Below the pieces are notes generated by a model. It ran no database searches. It had not been told where the DNA came from and saw only the letters and a list, made by a program, of their open reading frames with translations. From positions 84,369-148,368 of the forward strand of contig NZ_MECL01000271.1 of the NCBI RefSeq assembly GCF_014596445.1: DNA of 64,000 nucleotides, written 5' to 3'. Shown here in pieces: positions 44,363-53,370 of the stretch (positions are counted from its first letter, which is position 1; the number at the start of each line of letters is the position of its first letter). The position numbers and the translations under genes were made by a program. The DNA comes from Streptomyces sp. CBMA29 (lineage in GTDB: Bacteria; Actinomycetota; Actinomycetes; Streptomycetales; Streptomycetaceae).

Positions 44363-44839
44363 GACGCATCCCCGGAATCCGGCGTCGGGCGACAACCGTC
44401 CGGTCCGCACCCGTTCCATCGGCCCCCGCGGAACCGACGGCCCGTCCGCGTCACCCGCCACAGCCGCCCGCATCCGCCGCTTCACCGTCGGCACAGCGTG
44501 CAGCGGTATGAGCCCGAGACTCCAGCCGCCCGCGGCCATCGCACCCTCCCACGGCCCGACGGCCTCCGGCCGTATCCACAGGCGCAGTACCGCCCACCAC
44601 CACAGCAGCCCGCAGACGAGCGCGAAAAGGACGGCGGCGGAGCGTACGGCCAGGCCGGACCCCGTACGACGGACACCGGATTCCGCACGGCGGCCGGCGC
44701 ATCCCGTACGGCGGATCGCAGAACCGTCCAGCGTCTCCCGGTCCGGCAGCCGCACCGGTGACCGACACCATGACCGACGCCATGACCGGCCCCACACCCG
44801 GTCCGTGGCCTGGAGCACGCGAACTCGCGGTGCACGCAT
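44294..44839 (-). CDS. Small membrane protein of unknown function
   Basis: I do not recognise a named family. The 181-residue frame has a basic N terminus, a hydrophobic segment AVLFALVCGLLWWWAVLRLW and a second (AMAAGGWSLGLIPLHAVP), resembling small conserved streptomycete membrane proteins. A perfect AGGAGG lies 5 bases before the ATG at 44839, which strongly supports translation. The last 23 residues are antisense to the SDR gene (69-base overlap) and are probably not conserved. The basic N terminus is Arg/Trp-rich and of low complexity. Confidence 0.6.
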   Translation of the reverse strand: MRAPRVRVLQATDRVWGRSWRRSWCRSPVRLPDRETLDGSAIRRTGCAGRRAESGVRRTGSGLAVRSAAVLFALVCGLLWWWAVLRLWIRPEAVGPWEGAMAAGGWSLGLIPLHAVPTVKRRMRAAVAGDADGPSVPRGPMERVRTGRLSPDAGFRGCVLPGHGHPAVGAEDLAGDEGGGV

Positions 44840-45031
44840 GGCCGCCTCCTTCGGACCCCCGAGGTTGCGGCGGGAGGCCGCCCGCGGCGGGTCCCGTACT
44901 CAGGTGCGATGCCCTGCCGCCAAGATCGCTAGCCGCGCGCCGACAGGCCCCGGGCAACGTTCACCCGAAAGGGTCACTGCGCGGCCACGACCAGTGGCGA
45001 CATATGCACCCAAAGCGACATTCCAGCCGCG

Positions 45032-45502
45032 TCAGACGTTCTCGGCCTGGAACATCCAGTGGAACTTCTCGATGTCGGCGGTGATCCCGATCAGGATGTC
45101 CTGGCTGACCGGATCGGGCTGCTCGGTGGTCTCGATCCGCTCGCGCATCCGCACGATCACGGCGTCCAGCGCGGCGACCATGATCTCGACGACCTCGGTG
45201 TCCTTGACCCAGCCGTCGGTCACCGTGTCGATCCCGCTGGTCTCGGCGACCGTGCGGGCCCGCCCGTCGGGCGTCACGCCGATCGCGGAGGCCCGCTCGG
45301 CGACCGTGTCGGAGTGCAGCCGGGCGGTGTCGACGACCTCGTCGAGCTGGAGATGGACAGAGCGGAAGCGCGGGCCGACGACATTCCAGTGCACCTGCTT
45401 GGCGAGCAGCGACAGGTCCACGAGGTCCACCAGAGCGCCTTGCAGCGCGTCTCCGACGGTCTTCCGGTCCGGCTCCGACAGCGGGCTCTTGACGACAGTC
45501 AT
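45032..45502 (-). CDS. dps: Dps-family ferritin-like DNA-protection protein
   Basis: This is a 156-residue ferritin-fold protein forming dodecamers that oxidise and store iron and compact the nucleoid under stress. The inter-subunit ferroxidase ligands are visible in KQVHWNVVGPRF and LQLDEVVDTA. The start is ATG at 45502 with GGAGA 6 bases upstream; the long in-frame Arg-rich extension is not Dps-like. Its position matches dpsC of S. coelicolor as I recall. A SigB-type promoter candidate lies about 65-85 bases upstream, fitting a stress-induced gene in the same window as osaC. Confidence 0.92.
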   Translation of the reverse strand: MTVVKSPLSEPDRKTVGDALQGALVDLVDLSLLAKQVHWNVVGPRFRSVHLQLDEVVDTARLHSDTVAERASAIGVTPDGRARTVAETSGIDTVTDGWVKDTEVVEIMVAALDAVIVRMRERIETTEQPDPVSQDILIGITADIEKFHWMFQAENV

Positions 45503-45564
45503 GCGGTTCTCTCCTAGCGGATCGACACCATGAGGTCCGTTTCGCCCCCCTTGACCCTCCCCGC

Positions 45565-45588
45565 CTACCCTGCCTCGGGCTCGTACAC
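45565..45588 (-). promoter_or_regulatory. SigB/SigH-type promoter candidate of dps
   Basis: Reading leftward, GTGT (complement of 45585-45588) is followed after 14 bases by GGGTAG (complement of 45565-45570). This fits the published streptomycete general-stress pattern GNNT-N14/16-GGGTAY except for the last base. The start would be near 45555, leaving a leader of about 55 bases. Confidence 0.45.
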
Positions 45589-45694
45589 ATGGCAAAAGCA
45601 CGAACGACAGCACGAACGACAACGCGGACGAAACGCGGACGAAAGCGCGGCCCGAAGCACGGCGAAAGCGCGGCCGACGTACGGGCACACGCCG

Positions 45695-45729
45695 ACGGCC
45701 CCGACCGGGTGCGAGCCGGTCGGGGCCGT
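45695..45729 (-). terminator. Terminator of clgR
   Basis: Perfect 14-base arms (45695-45708, 45716-45729) flank a 7-base loop 22 bases downstream of the clgR stop codon, before the dps promoter region. Confidence 0.8.
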
Positions 45730-45750
45730 AGGAACAAGCGGGTCAGAAGG

Positions 45751-46143
45751 CTAGGCGGCGACCACGTCGACAGCCTCGGCAGACTTCTTGGGCGCCTTGA
45801 TAGTGATCCGATCGTCCGGTGTGGACGTCATGGACGTGACAGAAGTGACCGCACCCAGCAGGGGCCGCATCGGCGCGGCAGTGGTCTCGGACGCCGCCGA
45901 CTGTGCCAGCTCGGCAAGCGACAGATCGTCACTGACCTCCCGCATCACCTCGGACATAGGAAGGTCCAAGGCGTCGCAGATCGCCGAGAGCAGCTCGGAT
46001 GACGCTTCCTTCTGCCCCCGTTCGACCTCTGACAGATAGCCCAGGGAAACCCGGGCGGACGAAGAGACCTCACGCAGGGTGCGGCCCTGGCGCTGGCGCT
46101 GCCGACGCAGCACGTCACCAAGCAGGCGACGGAGCAGGATCAT
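45751..46143 (-). CDS. clgR: ClgR, activator of Clp protease genes
   Basis: This is a 130-residue Xre-type regulator with a helix-turn-helix (TLREVSSSARVSLGYLSEVE) that in actinobacteria activates clpP1P2, clpC and lon. The C terminus ends in Val-Ala-Ala, the kind of tag by which S. lividans ClgR is itself degraded by ClpP, giving feedback. Location next to cinA-pgsA matches clgR in corynebacteria and mycobacteria. The start is ATG at 46143 with GGAGGGA 6 bases upstream. A strong hairpin follows the gene. The linker before the C terminus is Thr/Ala/Ser-rich. Confidence 0.92.
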   Translation of the reverse strand: MILLRRLLGDVLRRQRQRQGRTLREVSSSARVSLGYLSEVERGQKEASSELLSAICDALDLPMSEVMREVSDDLSLAELAQSAASETTAAPMRPLLGAVTSVTSMTSTPDDRITIKAPKKSAEAVDVVAA

Positions 46144-46237
46144 CGGTGGCTCCCTCCTCGGACCGCGAATCCGCATCCTCTTCGCCCCACCGTACCGCCT
46201 CGGGCACCGGCCGTGCGGGGAGCGATGTCGTGTTCAC

Positions 46238-46789
46238 TCAGGGCTGCAAACATCCCTTCCCCCCGTGTTCTTCCCTATCCTTCGCCTCCGGACTCTTCTC
46301 GGGGCGGGTCTTCCTCAGCTCCGAGGTCAGCAGTTCGAATACGGCGGCCACGGTCGCCCGCCGGATCTCCGTACGGTCACCCGACAGCCTGAGTGCGGCG
46401 CCCACCGCACCGCCGGGACCCGCGACGGCCACGAACACCGTGCCCACCGGCTGCCCGTCCTGCGGGTCGGGTCCCGCGACCCCGGTGGTCGCGGCGCCCC
46501 AGTCGGCGCCGAGCCGGTCCCGTACGCCCTCGGCCATCTCGCCGGCCACCTGGGCGTCCACCGCGCCGCGTGCGGCCAGCAGGCCCGCGTCCACCCCGAG
46601 CAGCTCGTGCTTGAGGGCGGTCGCGTACGCCGTCACCGAGCCGCGGAAGGTCCGGGAGGCGCCGGGCACCCCGGTCAGCTCCGCGGCCACCAGACCGCCG
46701 GTCAGGGACTCCGCGACGGCCAGCGTCCGGCCGCGCTCGTCCAGCAGCCGCAGTACCTCGGCCGCGTCCGCCCGCCCAGCGGCGGTCAT
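46238..46789 (-). CDS. cinA: CinA C-terminal-domain protein (nicotinamide-nucleotide amidase)
   Basis: This is a 183-residue single-domain CinA/PncC protein, expected to deamidate NMN to nicotinate mononucleotide in pyridine-nucleotide salvage. Family motifs are AVAESLTGGLVAAELT, FRGSVTAYA, and TTGVAGPDPQDGQPVGTVF. It lacks the N-terminal COG1058 domain of full-length CinA, as is normal in actinobacteria. The charged C-terminal tail is variable. Its ATG overlaps the pgsA stop by four bases, so rimO, pgsA and cinA are translationally coupled. Confidence 0.94.
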   Translation of the reverse strand: MTAAGRADAAEVLRLLDERGRTLAVAESLTGGLVAAELTGVPGASRTFRGSVTAYATALKHELLGVDAGLLAARGAVDAQVAGEMAEGVRDRLGADWGAATTGVAGPDPQDGQPVGTVFVAVAGPGGAVGAALRLSGDRTEIRRATVAAVFELLTSELRKTRPEKSPEAKDREEHGGKGCLQP

Positions 46790-47568
46790 ACGCCCTGCGG
46801 TCGCTCGGCCCCGGCCTCGGCTTCCAGTTCGGCGCCGGCCACGGAATCCGCCGCGGTCGCGCCCGCCGGGGCAGGGGCCGGGGCCGGAGCGGCGGCCGCT
46901 TCCGCGACCGCCTCGGAGGCCGCCGCGACCGCGGCGCGCTCCGCCGCCAGTCCCGCGCGCCGCAGGACGACCGCCTGCCGTACGTAGTCGAAGCCGGTGG
47001 CGACGGTCAGGACGACCGCGGCGCCCATCATCCAGGCCCGTACGGTGGCCAGCGGGCCGGTCAGGATCAGGACGTACATGCCGACGGCGATGCCCTGCGT
47101 GAGCGTCTTGAGCTTGCCGCCCCGGCTGGCGGGGATCACGCCGTGCCTGATCACCCAGAACCGCAGGGCGGTGATGCCCAGTTCACGGAAGAGGATGACG
47201 ACGGTGACCCACCAGGGCAGGTCGCCGAGGGCGGACAGGCCGACGAGCGCCGCGCCCATGATCGCCTTGTCGGCGATGGGGTCGGCGATCTTGCCGAAGT
47301 CGGTGACCAGGCCGTAGCGGCGGGCCAGCTCGCCGTCGAAGAGGTCGGTGATCATCGCGACGGCGAAGGCGGCCCAGGCGAAGGAGCGCCAGGCCGGGTC
47401 GTGCCCGTCGCCGTGCACGAGCAGCAGCACGAAGCCGGGGACCAGGACCAGCCGGGCCATCGTGAGCATGTTCGCGATGTTCCACAGATCGGCCTTGGGC
47501 AGCACCGCGTCCCCGAGGTGGTCGGGGGCCGAGGAGGCGGGGGCGGCGGGCGCGGGGGCTCCGGTCAT
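46786..47568 (-). CDS. pgsA: CDP-diacylglycerol-glycerol-3-phosphate phosphatidyltransferase
   Basis: This is a 260-residue integral membrane enzyme making phosphatidylglycerol phosphate, the precursor of PG and cardiolipin. The CDP-alcohol phosphotransferase signature D-G-x2-A-R-x8-G-x3-D-x3-D is intact (starting FDGELARR). About five to six membrane helices are predicted. The Ala/Pro-rich C-terminal 50 residues are unusually long and likely disordered. It overlaps both neighbours by ATGA junctions within the rimO-pgsA-cinA operon. Confidence 0.94.
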   Translation of the reverse strand: MTGAPAPAAPASSAPDHLGDAVLPKADLWNIANMLTMARLVLVPGFVLLLVHGDGHDPAWRSFAWAAFAVAMITDLFDGELARRYGLVTDFGKIADPIADKAIMGAALVGLSALGDLPWWVTVVILFRELGITALRFWVIRHGVIPASRGGKLKTLTQGIAVGMYVLILTGPLATVRAWMMGAAVVLTVATGFDYVRQAVVLRRAGLAAERAAVAAASEAVAEAAAAPAPAPAPAGATAADSVAGAELEAEAGAERPQGV

Positions 47569-49205
47569 CTGCCCACCTCCTGCAGGCCGCGCGAAGCGCC
47601 GGTCACGCCCTCGGCCGCGGTCGTCGTATCGGTGCCGCCCCCGGTCACGCCTGTCGTGTCCGCCGTGTCCTGAAGCACGTCCAGCGGCTCCGCGATCAGG
47701 TCCACGCCCTCGGTCGCCGTCACCTTCGCCATGACGAAGGTCCCCGGCAGCGGCGCGGAAGCGCCGTCGGGCACCGTCAGCACGACCTGCCCGTCGGTCT
47801 CCGGCGCCTGGTGGTCGGCCCGGCCGGTCACCTCGCCGGTCTCCTCGTCCACCGCCTCGACCAGCACCCGTACGGTCGCGCCCAGCCGCTCCTCCGCGCG
47901 CTGCGCGGTCAGCTCCTCGGCCAGCCGCGAGACCCTGGCGAGCCTGGCGGCGACCACGTCCTCGTCGAGCTTGTCGCCGAAGGTCGCCGCCTCCGTACCG
48001 TCCTCGTCGGAGTAGCCGAACACGCCGATGGCGTCCAGCCTCGCGGAGCCCAGGAACCGTTCCAGCTCGGCCAGATCGGCTTCCGTCTCGCCGGGGAAGC
48101 CGACGATGAAGTTCGAGCGGACACCCGCCTCCGGGGCCTTGGCCCGGATGGTGTCCAGCAGTTCGAGGAAGCGGTCGGTGTCTCCGAAGCGGCGCATGGC
48201 CCGCAGTACGGCGGGCGCGGAGTGCTGGAAGGACAGGTCGAAGTACGGGACGACACCCGGAGTGCCGGTGAGCGCGTCGATGAGGCCGGGGCGCATCTCG
48301 GCGGGCTGGAGGTAGCTGACCCGGACCCGCTCGACGCCGTCGACCGCCGCCAGTTCCGGCAGCAGCGTCTCCAGCAGGCGGATGTCGCCGAGGTCCTTGC
48401 CGTACGAGGTGTTGTTCTCGCTGACCAGCATCACCTCCTTGACGCCCTCTCCGGCCAGCCAGCGGGTCTCGCCGAGGACGTCGGAGGGGCGGCGGGAGAT
48501 GAAGGAGCCGCGGAAGGACGGGATCGCGCAGAAGGTGCAGCGGCGGTCGCAGCCGGAGGCGAGCTTCACGGAGGCGACGGGTCCCGAGTCCAGGCGGCGG
48601 CGCAGCGGCGCGCGCGGACCGGAGGCGGGCGCGACGCCCTCGGGCAGATCGGCGGGCGCCTCGGCCGCGAAGTCCCCGGAAGCCCCAAGAGCGCTCGCGG
48701 CGGCCCCGACCGGCTCCTCGCCCGGCGTCCCGTGCCCTTGTGCGTGCCCCGGCAGCGCCACACTCGCCGCCTGCCGCTCGGCGGGGCTGATCGGCAGCAG
48801 CTTGCGCCGGTCCCGCGGGGTGTGCGACGCGTGGACGCCGCCGGCCAGGATCGTCCGCAGCCGGTCGGAGATGTCCGCGTAGTCGTCGAAGCCGAGTACG
48901 CCGTCGGCCTCGGGCAGCGCCTCGGCCAGTTCCTTGCCGTACCGCTCGGCCATGCAGCCGACCGCGACGACGGCCTGGGTGCGCGCCTGTCCCTTGAGGT
49001 CGTTAGCCTCCAGGAGCGCGTCCACCGAGTCCTTCTTGGCCGCCTCGACGAAGCCGCAGGTGTTCACGACCGCCACATCGGCCTCGGAGGCGTCGTCGAC
49101 CAACTGCCATCCGTCCGCCGCCAGCCGGCCGGCGAGTTCCTCGGAGTCCACCTCATTGCGGGCGCAGCCGAGCGTGACAAGAGCGACGGTACGGGGTTCG
49201 GGCAT
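47565..49205 (-). CDS. rimO: Ribosomal protein S12 methylthiotransferase
   Basis: RimO is a radical-SAM enzyme that methylthiolates the conserved Asp of ribosomal protein S12. The 546-residue protein has the UPF0004 domain (LGCARNEVDSEEL, NTCGFVEAA, GCMAERY), the radical-SAM motif CDRRCTFC and a C-terminal TRAM domain. A linker of about 80 residues between the first two domains is Ala/Gly/Pro-rich and much longer than in E. coli. I chose ATG at 49205 (MPEPRTVALVTLGC) as in homologues; a GTG seven codons earlier is possible. It heads the coupled rimO-pgsA-cinA operon. Confidence 0.95.
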   Translation of the reverse strand: MPEPRTVALVTLGCARNEVDSEELAGRLAADGWQLVDDASEADVAVVNTCGFVEAAKKDSVDALLEANDLKGQARTQAVVAVGCMAERYGKELAEALPEADGVLGFDDYADISDRLRTILAGGVHASHTPRDRRKLLPISPAERQAASVALPGHAQGHGTPGEEPVGAAASALGASGDFAAEAPADLPEGVAPASGPRAPLRRRLDSGPVASVKLASGCDRRCTFCAIPSFRGSFISRRPSDVLGETRWLAGEGVKEVMLVSENNTSYGKDLGDIRLLETLLPELAAVDGVERVRVSYLQPAEMRPGLIDALTGTPGVVPYFDLSFQHSAPAVLRAMRRFGDTDRFLELLDTIRAKAPEAGVRSNFIVGFPGETEADLAELERFLGSARLDAIGVFGYSDEDGTEAATFGDKLDEDVVAARLARVSRLAEELTAQRAEERLGATVRVLVEAVDEETGEVTGRADHQAPETDGQVVLTVPDGASAPLPGTFVMAKVTATEGVDLIAEPLDVLQDTADTTGVTGGGTDTTTAAEGVTGASRGLQEVGR

Positions 49206-49288
49206 ACGCTCAGCGTACCCGGCCACGTCGCCGCCGCCCCCGCGCCACCGGTGCTCGCGGTGGCGCCGGGACGGCGGGGAAGCACGAT

Positions 49289-50098
49289 TCAGCCCTGGGT
49301 CGGGTCACCCGGCGTGTACGTGAGACGCACCACCTGACCGTCGGTGCCCGCGGCGCCGAGGTCCTTGCCGTTGACGAAGAGCTTGACGGCGCCCGCGTTG
49401 CCGACGACGAGCTTGATCTTCTTGTCGTCGGTGAAGGTCTGGGACTCGCCCTTCTTCAGCGACTTCTGGAAGAGCTGCTTGCCGTTGCCGTCACTGGCCT
49501 GGACCCAGCTCGTGCCGCTCTCGGCGCTGATCTTGACGGTGACCTTGCCGGGCGGGGCCGCGGCGATGGCGCTGTCGGTCGGGTCCGTCTTCGGATCGGC
49601 GCCGTTGCTCTGCGGCGACTGGGTGACGGCGGGCGCGCTGGTGGTCGCGGACGGGCTCGGGGAGTTCGCCGCGGTCTTGTCGCCGCCGCTGCCGCCGGTG
49701 AAGACCGTGAAGCCGACGAAGCCCACCACGGCGACGATCGCCGCGACCATGGCCGCCGTCCAGTTCGCCCGGCGCGGCTCCGACCTGATCTTCTGCGCCT
49801 CGTAGAGCGGCGCGACGGGAGCGGGTGCCTCCTCGCCGATGTGCTCGGCGACGTACTGCTCGACCAGCGGTTCGGGGTCGACGCCGACGGCGCGCGCCAG
49901 GGTCCGGATATGGCCGCGAGCGTAGACGTCGCCGCCGCACCGCGAGAAGTCGTCCTGTTCGATCGACTGCACGATCGGGACGCGCACCCGCGTGCTGGTG
50001 CTGACCTCGTCGATGGAGAGCCCCGCCGCGATACGGGCCTGGGCGAGGGCGTGACCGACCGAAGGCCGGTCTTCGGAGGGCGAGTTGCCGACGGACAC
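49289..50098 (-). CDS. RodZ-like membrane protein with cytoplasmic helix-turn-helix
   Basis: The 269-residue protein has an N-terminal Xre-like HTH (SVGHALAQARIAAGLSIDEVS), a membrane helix (MVAAIVAVVGFVGFTVF), a Ser/Pro/Thr-rich extracellular spacer and a DUF4115 beta domain. This is the RodZ architecture; in rods RodZ links MreB to wall synthesis. I chose GTG at 50098, with AAAGG 7 bases upstream; the frame extending to 50161 is leader. It lies between ftsK and rimO on the same strand. TAGACT (complement of 50139-50144) is a plausible -10 box. Confidence 0.88.
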   Translation of the reverse strand: MSVGNSPSEDRPSVGHALAQARIAAGLSIDEVSTSTRVRVPIVQSIEQDDFSRCGGDVYARGHIRTLARAVGVDPEPLVEQYVAEHIGEEAPAPVAPLYEAQKIRSEPRRANWTAAMVAAIVAVVGFVGFTVFTGGSGGDKTAANSPSPSATTSAPAVTQSPQSNGADPKTDPTDSAIAAAPPGKVTVKISAESGTSWVQASDGNGKQLFQKSLKKGESQTFTDDKKIKLVVGNAGAVKLFVNGKDLGAAGTDGQVVRLTYTPGDPTQG

Positions 50099-50471
50099 GA
50101 GGGCGCCTTTCGAGGGTGCAGCCACCTGCTGGAAGTTCAGTCTAGGGGGGGTACGAAACACGTCGGCAACCGGACGATCACTTTTTGTCCGCCATCAGGA
50201 TTGCCGTCGGGATCGCAGTCGGGGTTGCCACCGGGATCGCGGTCAGGATCACGGTCAAGATCGTCGCCGGAAGCCGACAGGTTCGCCCGTGTGCATCGAT
50301 ACGAGCCCCCCTGTATCAACTTGACGTGCGAACAGGAGAAACGGTTGCCCCAACACATTCCCCGAGTCCCGTGACTTACGCATTTCCGTGGGCCGTCCGG
50401 GCCCCGGTAGGTACAGGACCGGCCGTTCCCGCGCCCGACCGGCCGGCCCCCCAGCTCCGGACCGGCCGCTC
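50099..50471. other. Non-coding interval between ftsK and the RodZ-like gene, with a 12-bp repeat
   Basis: I see no convincing gene in these 373 bases. The right part (about 50193-50260) is an imperfect 12-base tandem repeat of about five units that reads GAYSGCRATCCY on the minus strand. The left part near 50390-50470 contains several GC-rich inverted repeats (CCGGCC-based) that may end ftsK transcription. The RodZ-like promoter lies near 50139-50170. Confidence 0.5.
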
Positions 50472-53243
50472 CTACGCTCCCCCGCCGCGGATCTCGGTGA
50501 GGACGTCGTCCAGCTCGTCGGCCTTCACCATCACGTCGCGCGCTTTGGACCCCTCGCTGGGGCCGACGATGCCGCGCGACTCCATCAGGTCCATCAGCCT
50601 GCCCGCCTTGGCGAAACCGACCCGCAGCTTGCGCTGGAGCATCGACGTGGAGCCGAACTGGGTGGAAACCACCAGCTCCGCGGCCTGGCACAGCAGGTCC
50701 AGGTCGTCGCCGATCTCCTCGTCGATCTCCTTCTTCGGGCCGCTGCCGACCGTGACGTCTGAGCGGTAGCTGGGCATGAGCTGCGTCTTGCAGTGGTCGA
50801 CGACCTTGGCGATCTCGTCCTCGGTGACGAAGGCGCCCTGCAGACGAATCGGCTTGTTCGCGCCCATCGGCAGGAAGAGCCCGTCGCCCTTGCCGATCAG
50901 CTTCTCCGCGCCGGGCTGGTCCAGGATGACGCGGCTGTCGGCGAGCGAGGACGTCGCGAAGGCGAGCCGGGACGGCACATTGGCCTTGATCAGACCGGTC
51001 ACGACGTCGACGCTGGGCCGCTGGGTGGCCAGCACCAGGTGGATGCCCGCGGCGCGCGCGAGCTGCGTGATGCGGACGATGGAGTCCTCCACGTCCCGCG
51101 GCGCGACCATCATGAGGTCGGCCAGCTCGTCCACGATCACCAGCAGATACGGATACGGCGTCAGCTCGCGCTCGCTGCCCTCGGGCGTCTTGGCCTTGCC
51201 CGACCGCACGGCGGCGTTGAAGTCGTCGATGTGCCGGAAGCCGTACGCGGCGAGGTCGTCGTAGCGCAGGTCCATCTCGCGCACCACCCACTGGAGGGCT
51301 TCCGCGGCCCGCTTGGGGTTGGTGATGATCGGGGTGATCAGGTGCGGGATGCCCTCGTACGCGGTCAGCTCGACGCGCTTGGGGTCGACCAGCACCATCC
51401 GGACCTCGTCGGGGGTGGCGCGGGCCATCACCGAGGTGATCAGGCAGTTGATGCAGGAGGACTTGCCGGAGCCGGTGGCGCCCGCGACCAGGACGTGCGG
51501 CATCTTGGCGAGATTGGCCATCACGTAGCCGCCCTCGACGTCCTTGCCGAGCGCGACGGTCATGGGGTGGTCCTCGCCCGCGGCCTCCGCGGAGCGCAGT
51601 ACGTCGCCGAGGTTGACCATCTCGCGGTCGCTGTTGGGGATCTCGATGCCGACCGCGGACTTGCCGGGGATCGGGCTGATGATCCGGATGTCGGGGCTGG
51701 CGACCGAGTAGGCGATGTTCTTGGCGAGCGCGGTGATCCGCTCGACCTTGACCGCGGGGCCCAGCTCCACCTCGTAGCGGGTGACCGTCGGGCCGCGGGT
51801 GAAGCCGGTGACGACCGCGTCGACCTTGAACTCCTTGAAGACCTGGCCGAGCGCCGCTACCACCGCGTCGTTGGCGGCGCTGCGGGTACGGCCGGGGCCG
51901 CCGCGCTCCAGCAGGTCCAGGGAGGGCAGCGCGTAGGTGATGTCGCCGGAGAGCTGGAGCTGTTCCGCGCGGGGCGGCAGCGGCGGTCCCGTGGTCTCGG
52001 GCGACTTCTTCGTGAGGTCCGGGACACCGCCCGACTCCACGGGGACACCGACCGGCTCCTCCGCAGTGTCCTCGGCGCGCGCGGCCGGCACCGGCTTCCT
52101 GATCCGGCTGGTGAGATCGGCGACCAGCGGGGAGGGCTGCACGCCGTGCAGCACCGCGCCGTCCAGCGCCGCGGCGGCAGCGGCGGCCACGTCCACCGCG
52201 TCCCTGCCGTCCTCGTCCCGGTCGCCGGGCAGCGCCTCGGAGCGGCGCCTGGGGCGGCGGCGCGGCTTGGGCTCGTCGGCACCTGGGTCGCCCCCGGCGG
52301 CCGACGCGACGGCGGAGCGCTCGTCGGGGTCGGTGTCGCTGTCGACGTCGTACGGCTCCGCGGCCGATTTGCCGAAGCGGATCGGCAGCCGCCGTACGGG
52401 CGACTCGTCGGCCGTGCGGGGGTCGTCCTCGTCCTCGAAGAAGTCCTCCAGCGGGACCGCCTCGGGGTCCGCGGGCGCCTCGTACAGGCCGAGCCGGGTG
52501 GCGGCCTGGCGCAGCCGCTGCGGGATCGCGTTGACCGGGGTGGCGGTGACCACGAGCAGGCCGAAGCCGGTGAAGAGCAGGAGCAGCGGGACGGCGAGCA
52601 CCGAGCCGACGGTGTAGACGAGCGGAGAGGCGGCGGCCCAGCCGAGCAGGCCGCCGGCGTCGCGCATCGCGGTCGCGCCCTCGCCGCGGCCGGGGGCGCC
52701 GCAGGCCAGGTGGACCAGGCCGAGCGCGCCGATGACGAGGGCGGACAGGCCGATCACGATCCGGCCGTTGGCCTCCGGCTGTTCGGGGTGGCGCATCAGG
52801 CGTACGGCGACCGCGCCGAGCAGGAACGGCACGAGCAGGTCGAGGCGGCCGAAGGCGCCGGTGATCAGAACCTCGACGAGGTTGCCGACCGGGCCCTGGA
52901 GGTTGGACCAGGTGCCCGCGGCGACCACCAGGGTCAGGCCGAGCAGCAGCAGCGCCAGGCCGTCCTTGCGGTGCGCGGGGTCCAGGCCGCGCGCGCCGCG
53001 CCCTATGCCGCGGAAGACGGCGCCCACCGTGTGCGCCAGGCCGAGCCACAGGGCGCGCGCCATGCGGTAGAGCCCGCTGGTCGGCGACGGTGCGGGCCGG
53101 GGCGCGGGTCTGGCCGCCGCTGCCTTCTTGGCGGGCGGTCTCCCCGCGGCGCTCTTCGCGGCGGCGGGCTTCTTCGCCGCGGTCTTCTTGGCCGCAGGCT
53201 TCGCCGGGGCTTTTTTGGCGGTGCCGGACGTACGTGAGGCCAT
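50472..53243 (-). CDS. ftsK: DNA translocase FtsK
   Basis: FtsK pumps chromosomal DNA through closing septa and helps resolve chromosomes; in Streptomyces it acts at sporulation septa. The 923-residue protein has an N-terminal Ala/Lys/Pro-rich region of about 50 residues, four predicted membrane helices (about 95-240), a long acidic linker, the RecA-like motor with Walker A GATGSGKSS and MVLVDPKR, and a C-terminal gamma winged helix. ATG at 53243 lacks a Shine-Dalgarno but TAACCT lies 7 bases upstream (possible leaderless mRNA). The basic N-terminal tail may contact DNA. Confidence 0.96.
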   Translation of the reverse strand: MASRTSGTAKKAPAKPAAKKTAAKKPAAAKSAAGRPPAKKAAAARPAPRPAPSPTSGLYRMARALWLGLAHTVGAVFRGIGRGARGLDPAHRKDGLALLLLGLTLVVAAGTWSNLQGPVGNLVEVLITGAFGRLDLLVPFLLGAVAVRLMRHPEQPEANGRIVIGLSALVIGALGLVHLACGAPGRGEGATAMRDAGGLLGWAAASPLVYTVGSVLAVPLLLLFTGFGLLVVTATPVNAIPQRLRQAATRLGLYEAPADPEAVPLEDFFEDEDDPRTADESPVRRLPIRFGKSAAEPYDVDSDTDPDERSAVASAAGGDPGADEPKPRRRPRRRSEALPGDRDEDGRDAVDVAAAAAAALDGAVLHGVQPSPLVADLTSRIRKPVPAARAEDTAEEPVGVPVESGGVPDLTKKSPETTGPPLPPRAEQLQLSGDITYALPSLDLLERGGPGRTRSAANDAVVAALGQVFKEFKVDAVVTGFTRGPTVTRYEVELGPAVKVERITALAKNIAYSVASPDIRIISPIPGKSAVGIEIPNSDREMVNLGDVLRSAEAAGEDHPMTVALGKDVEGGYVMANLAKMPHVLVAGATGSGKSSCINCLITSVMARATPDEVRMVLVDPKRVELTAYEGIPHLITPIITNPKRAAEALQWVVREMDLRYDDLAAYGFRHIDDFNAAVRSGKAKTPEGSERELTPYPYLLVIVDELADLMMVAPRDVEDSIVRITQLARAAGIHLVLATQRPSVDVVTGLIKANVPSRLAFATSSLADSRVILDQPGAEKLIGKGDGLFLPMGANKPIRLQGAFVTEDEIAKVVDHCKTQLMPSYRSDVTVGSGPKKEIDEEIGDDLDLLCQAAELVVSTQFGSTSMLQRKLRVGFAKAGRLMDLMESRGIVGPSEGSKARDVMVKADELDDVLTEIRGGGA

Positions 53244-53370
53244 GGTGCCGAGGTTACCGCCCTTGTGATCGGGTGACACGCGTGCCTGAGAGTACGCCCG
53301 TTCGTGTCGTCCGGCCGGGGCCGGGGACTGACGCGGCGTCAAAAGCGGCGCGCGGCCTTCCCCGTACGGC

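Noticed and set aside
45589..46002. Plus-strand frame starting MAKARTTART between dps and clgR
   Set aside because: It looks like a basic nucleoid peptide at first, but has no ribosome site, contains the clgR terminator and continues antisense into clgR.
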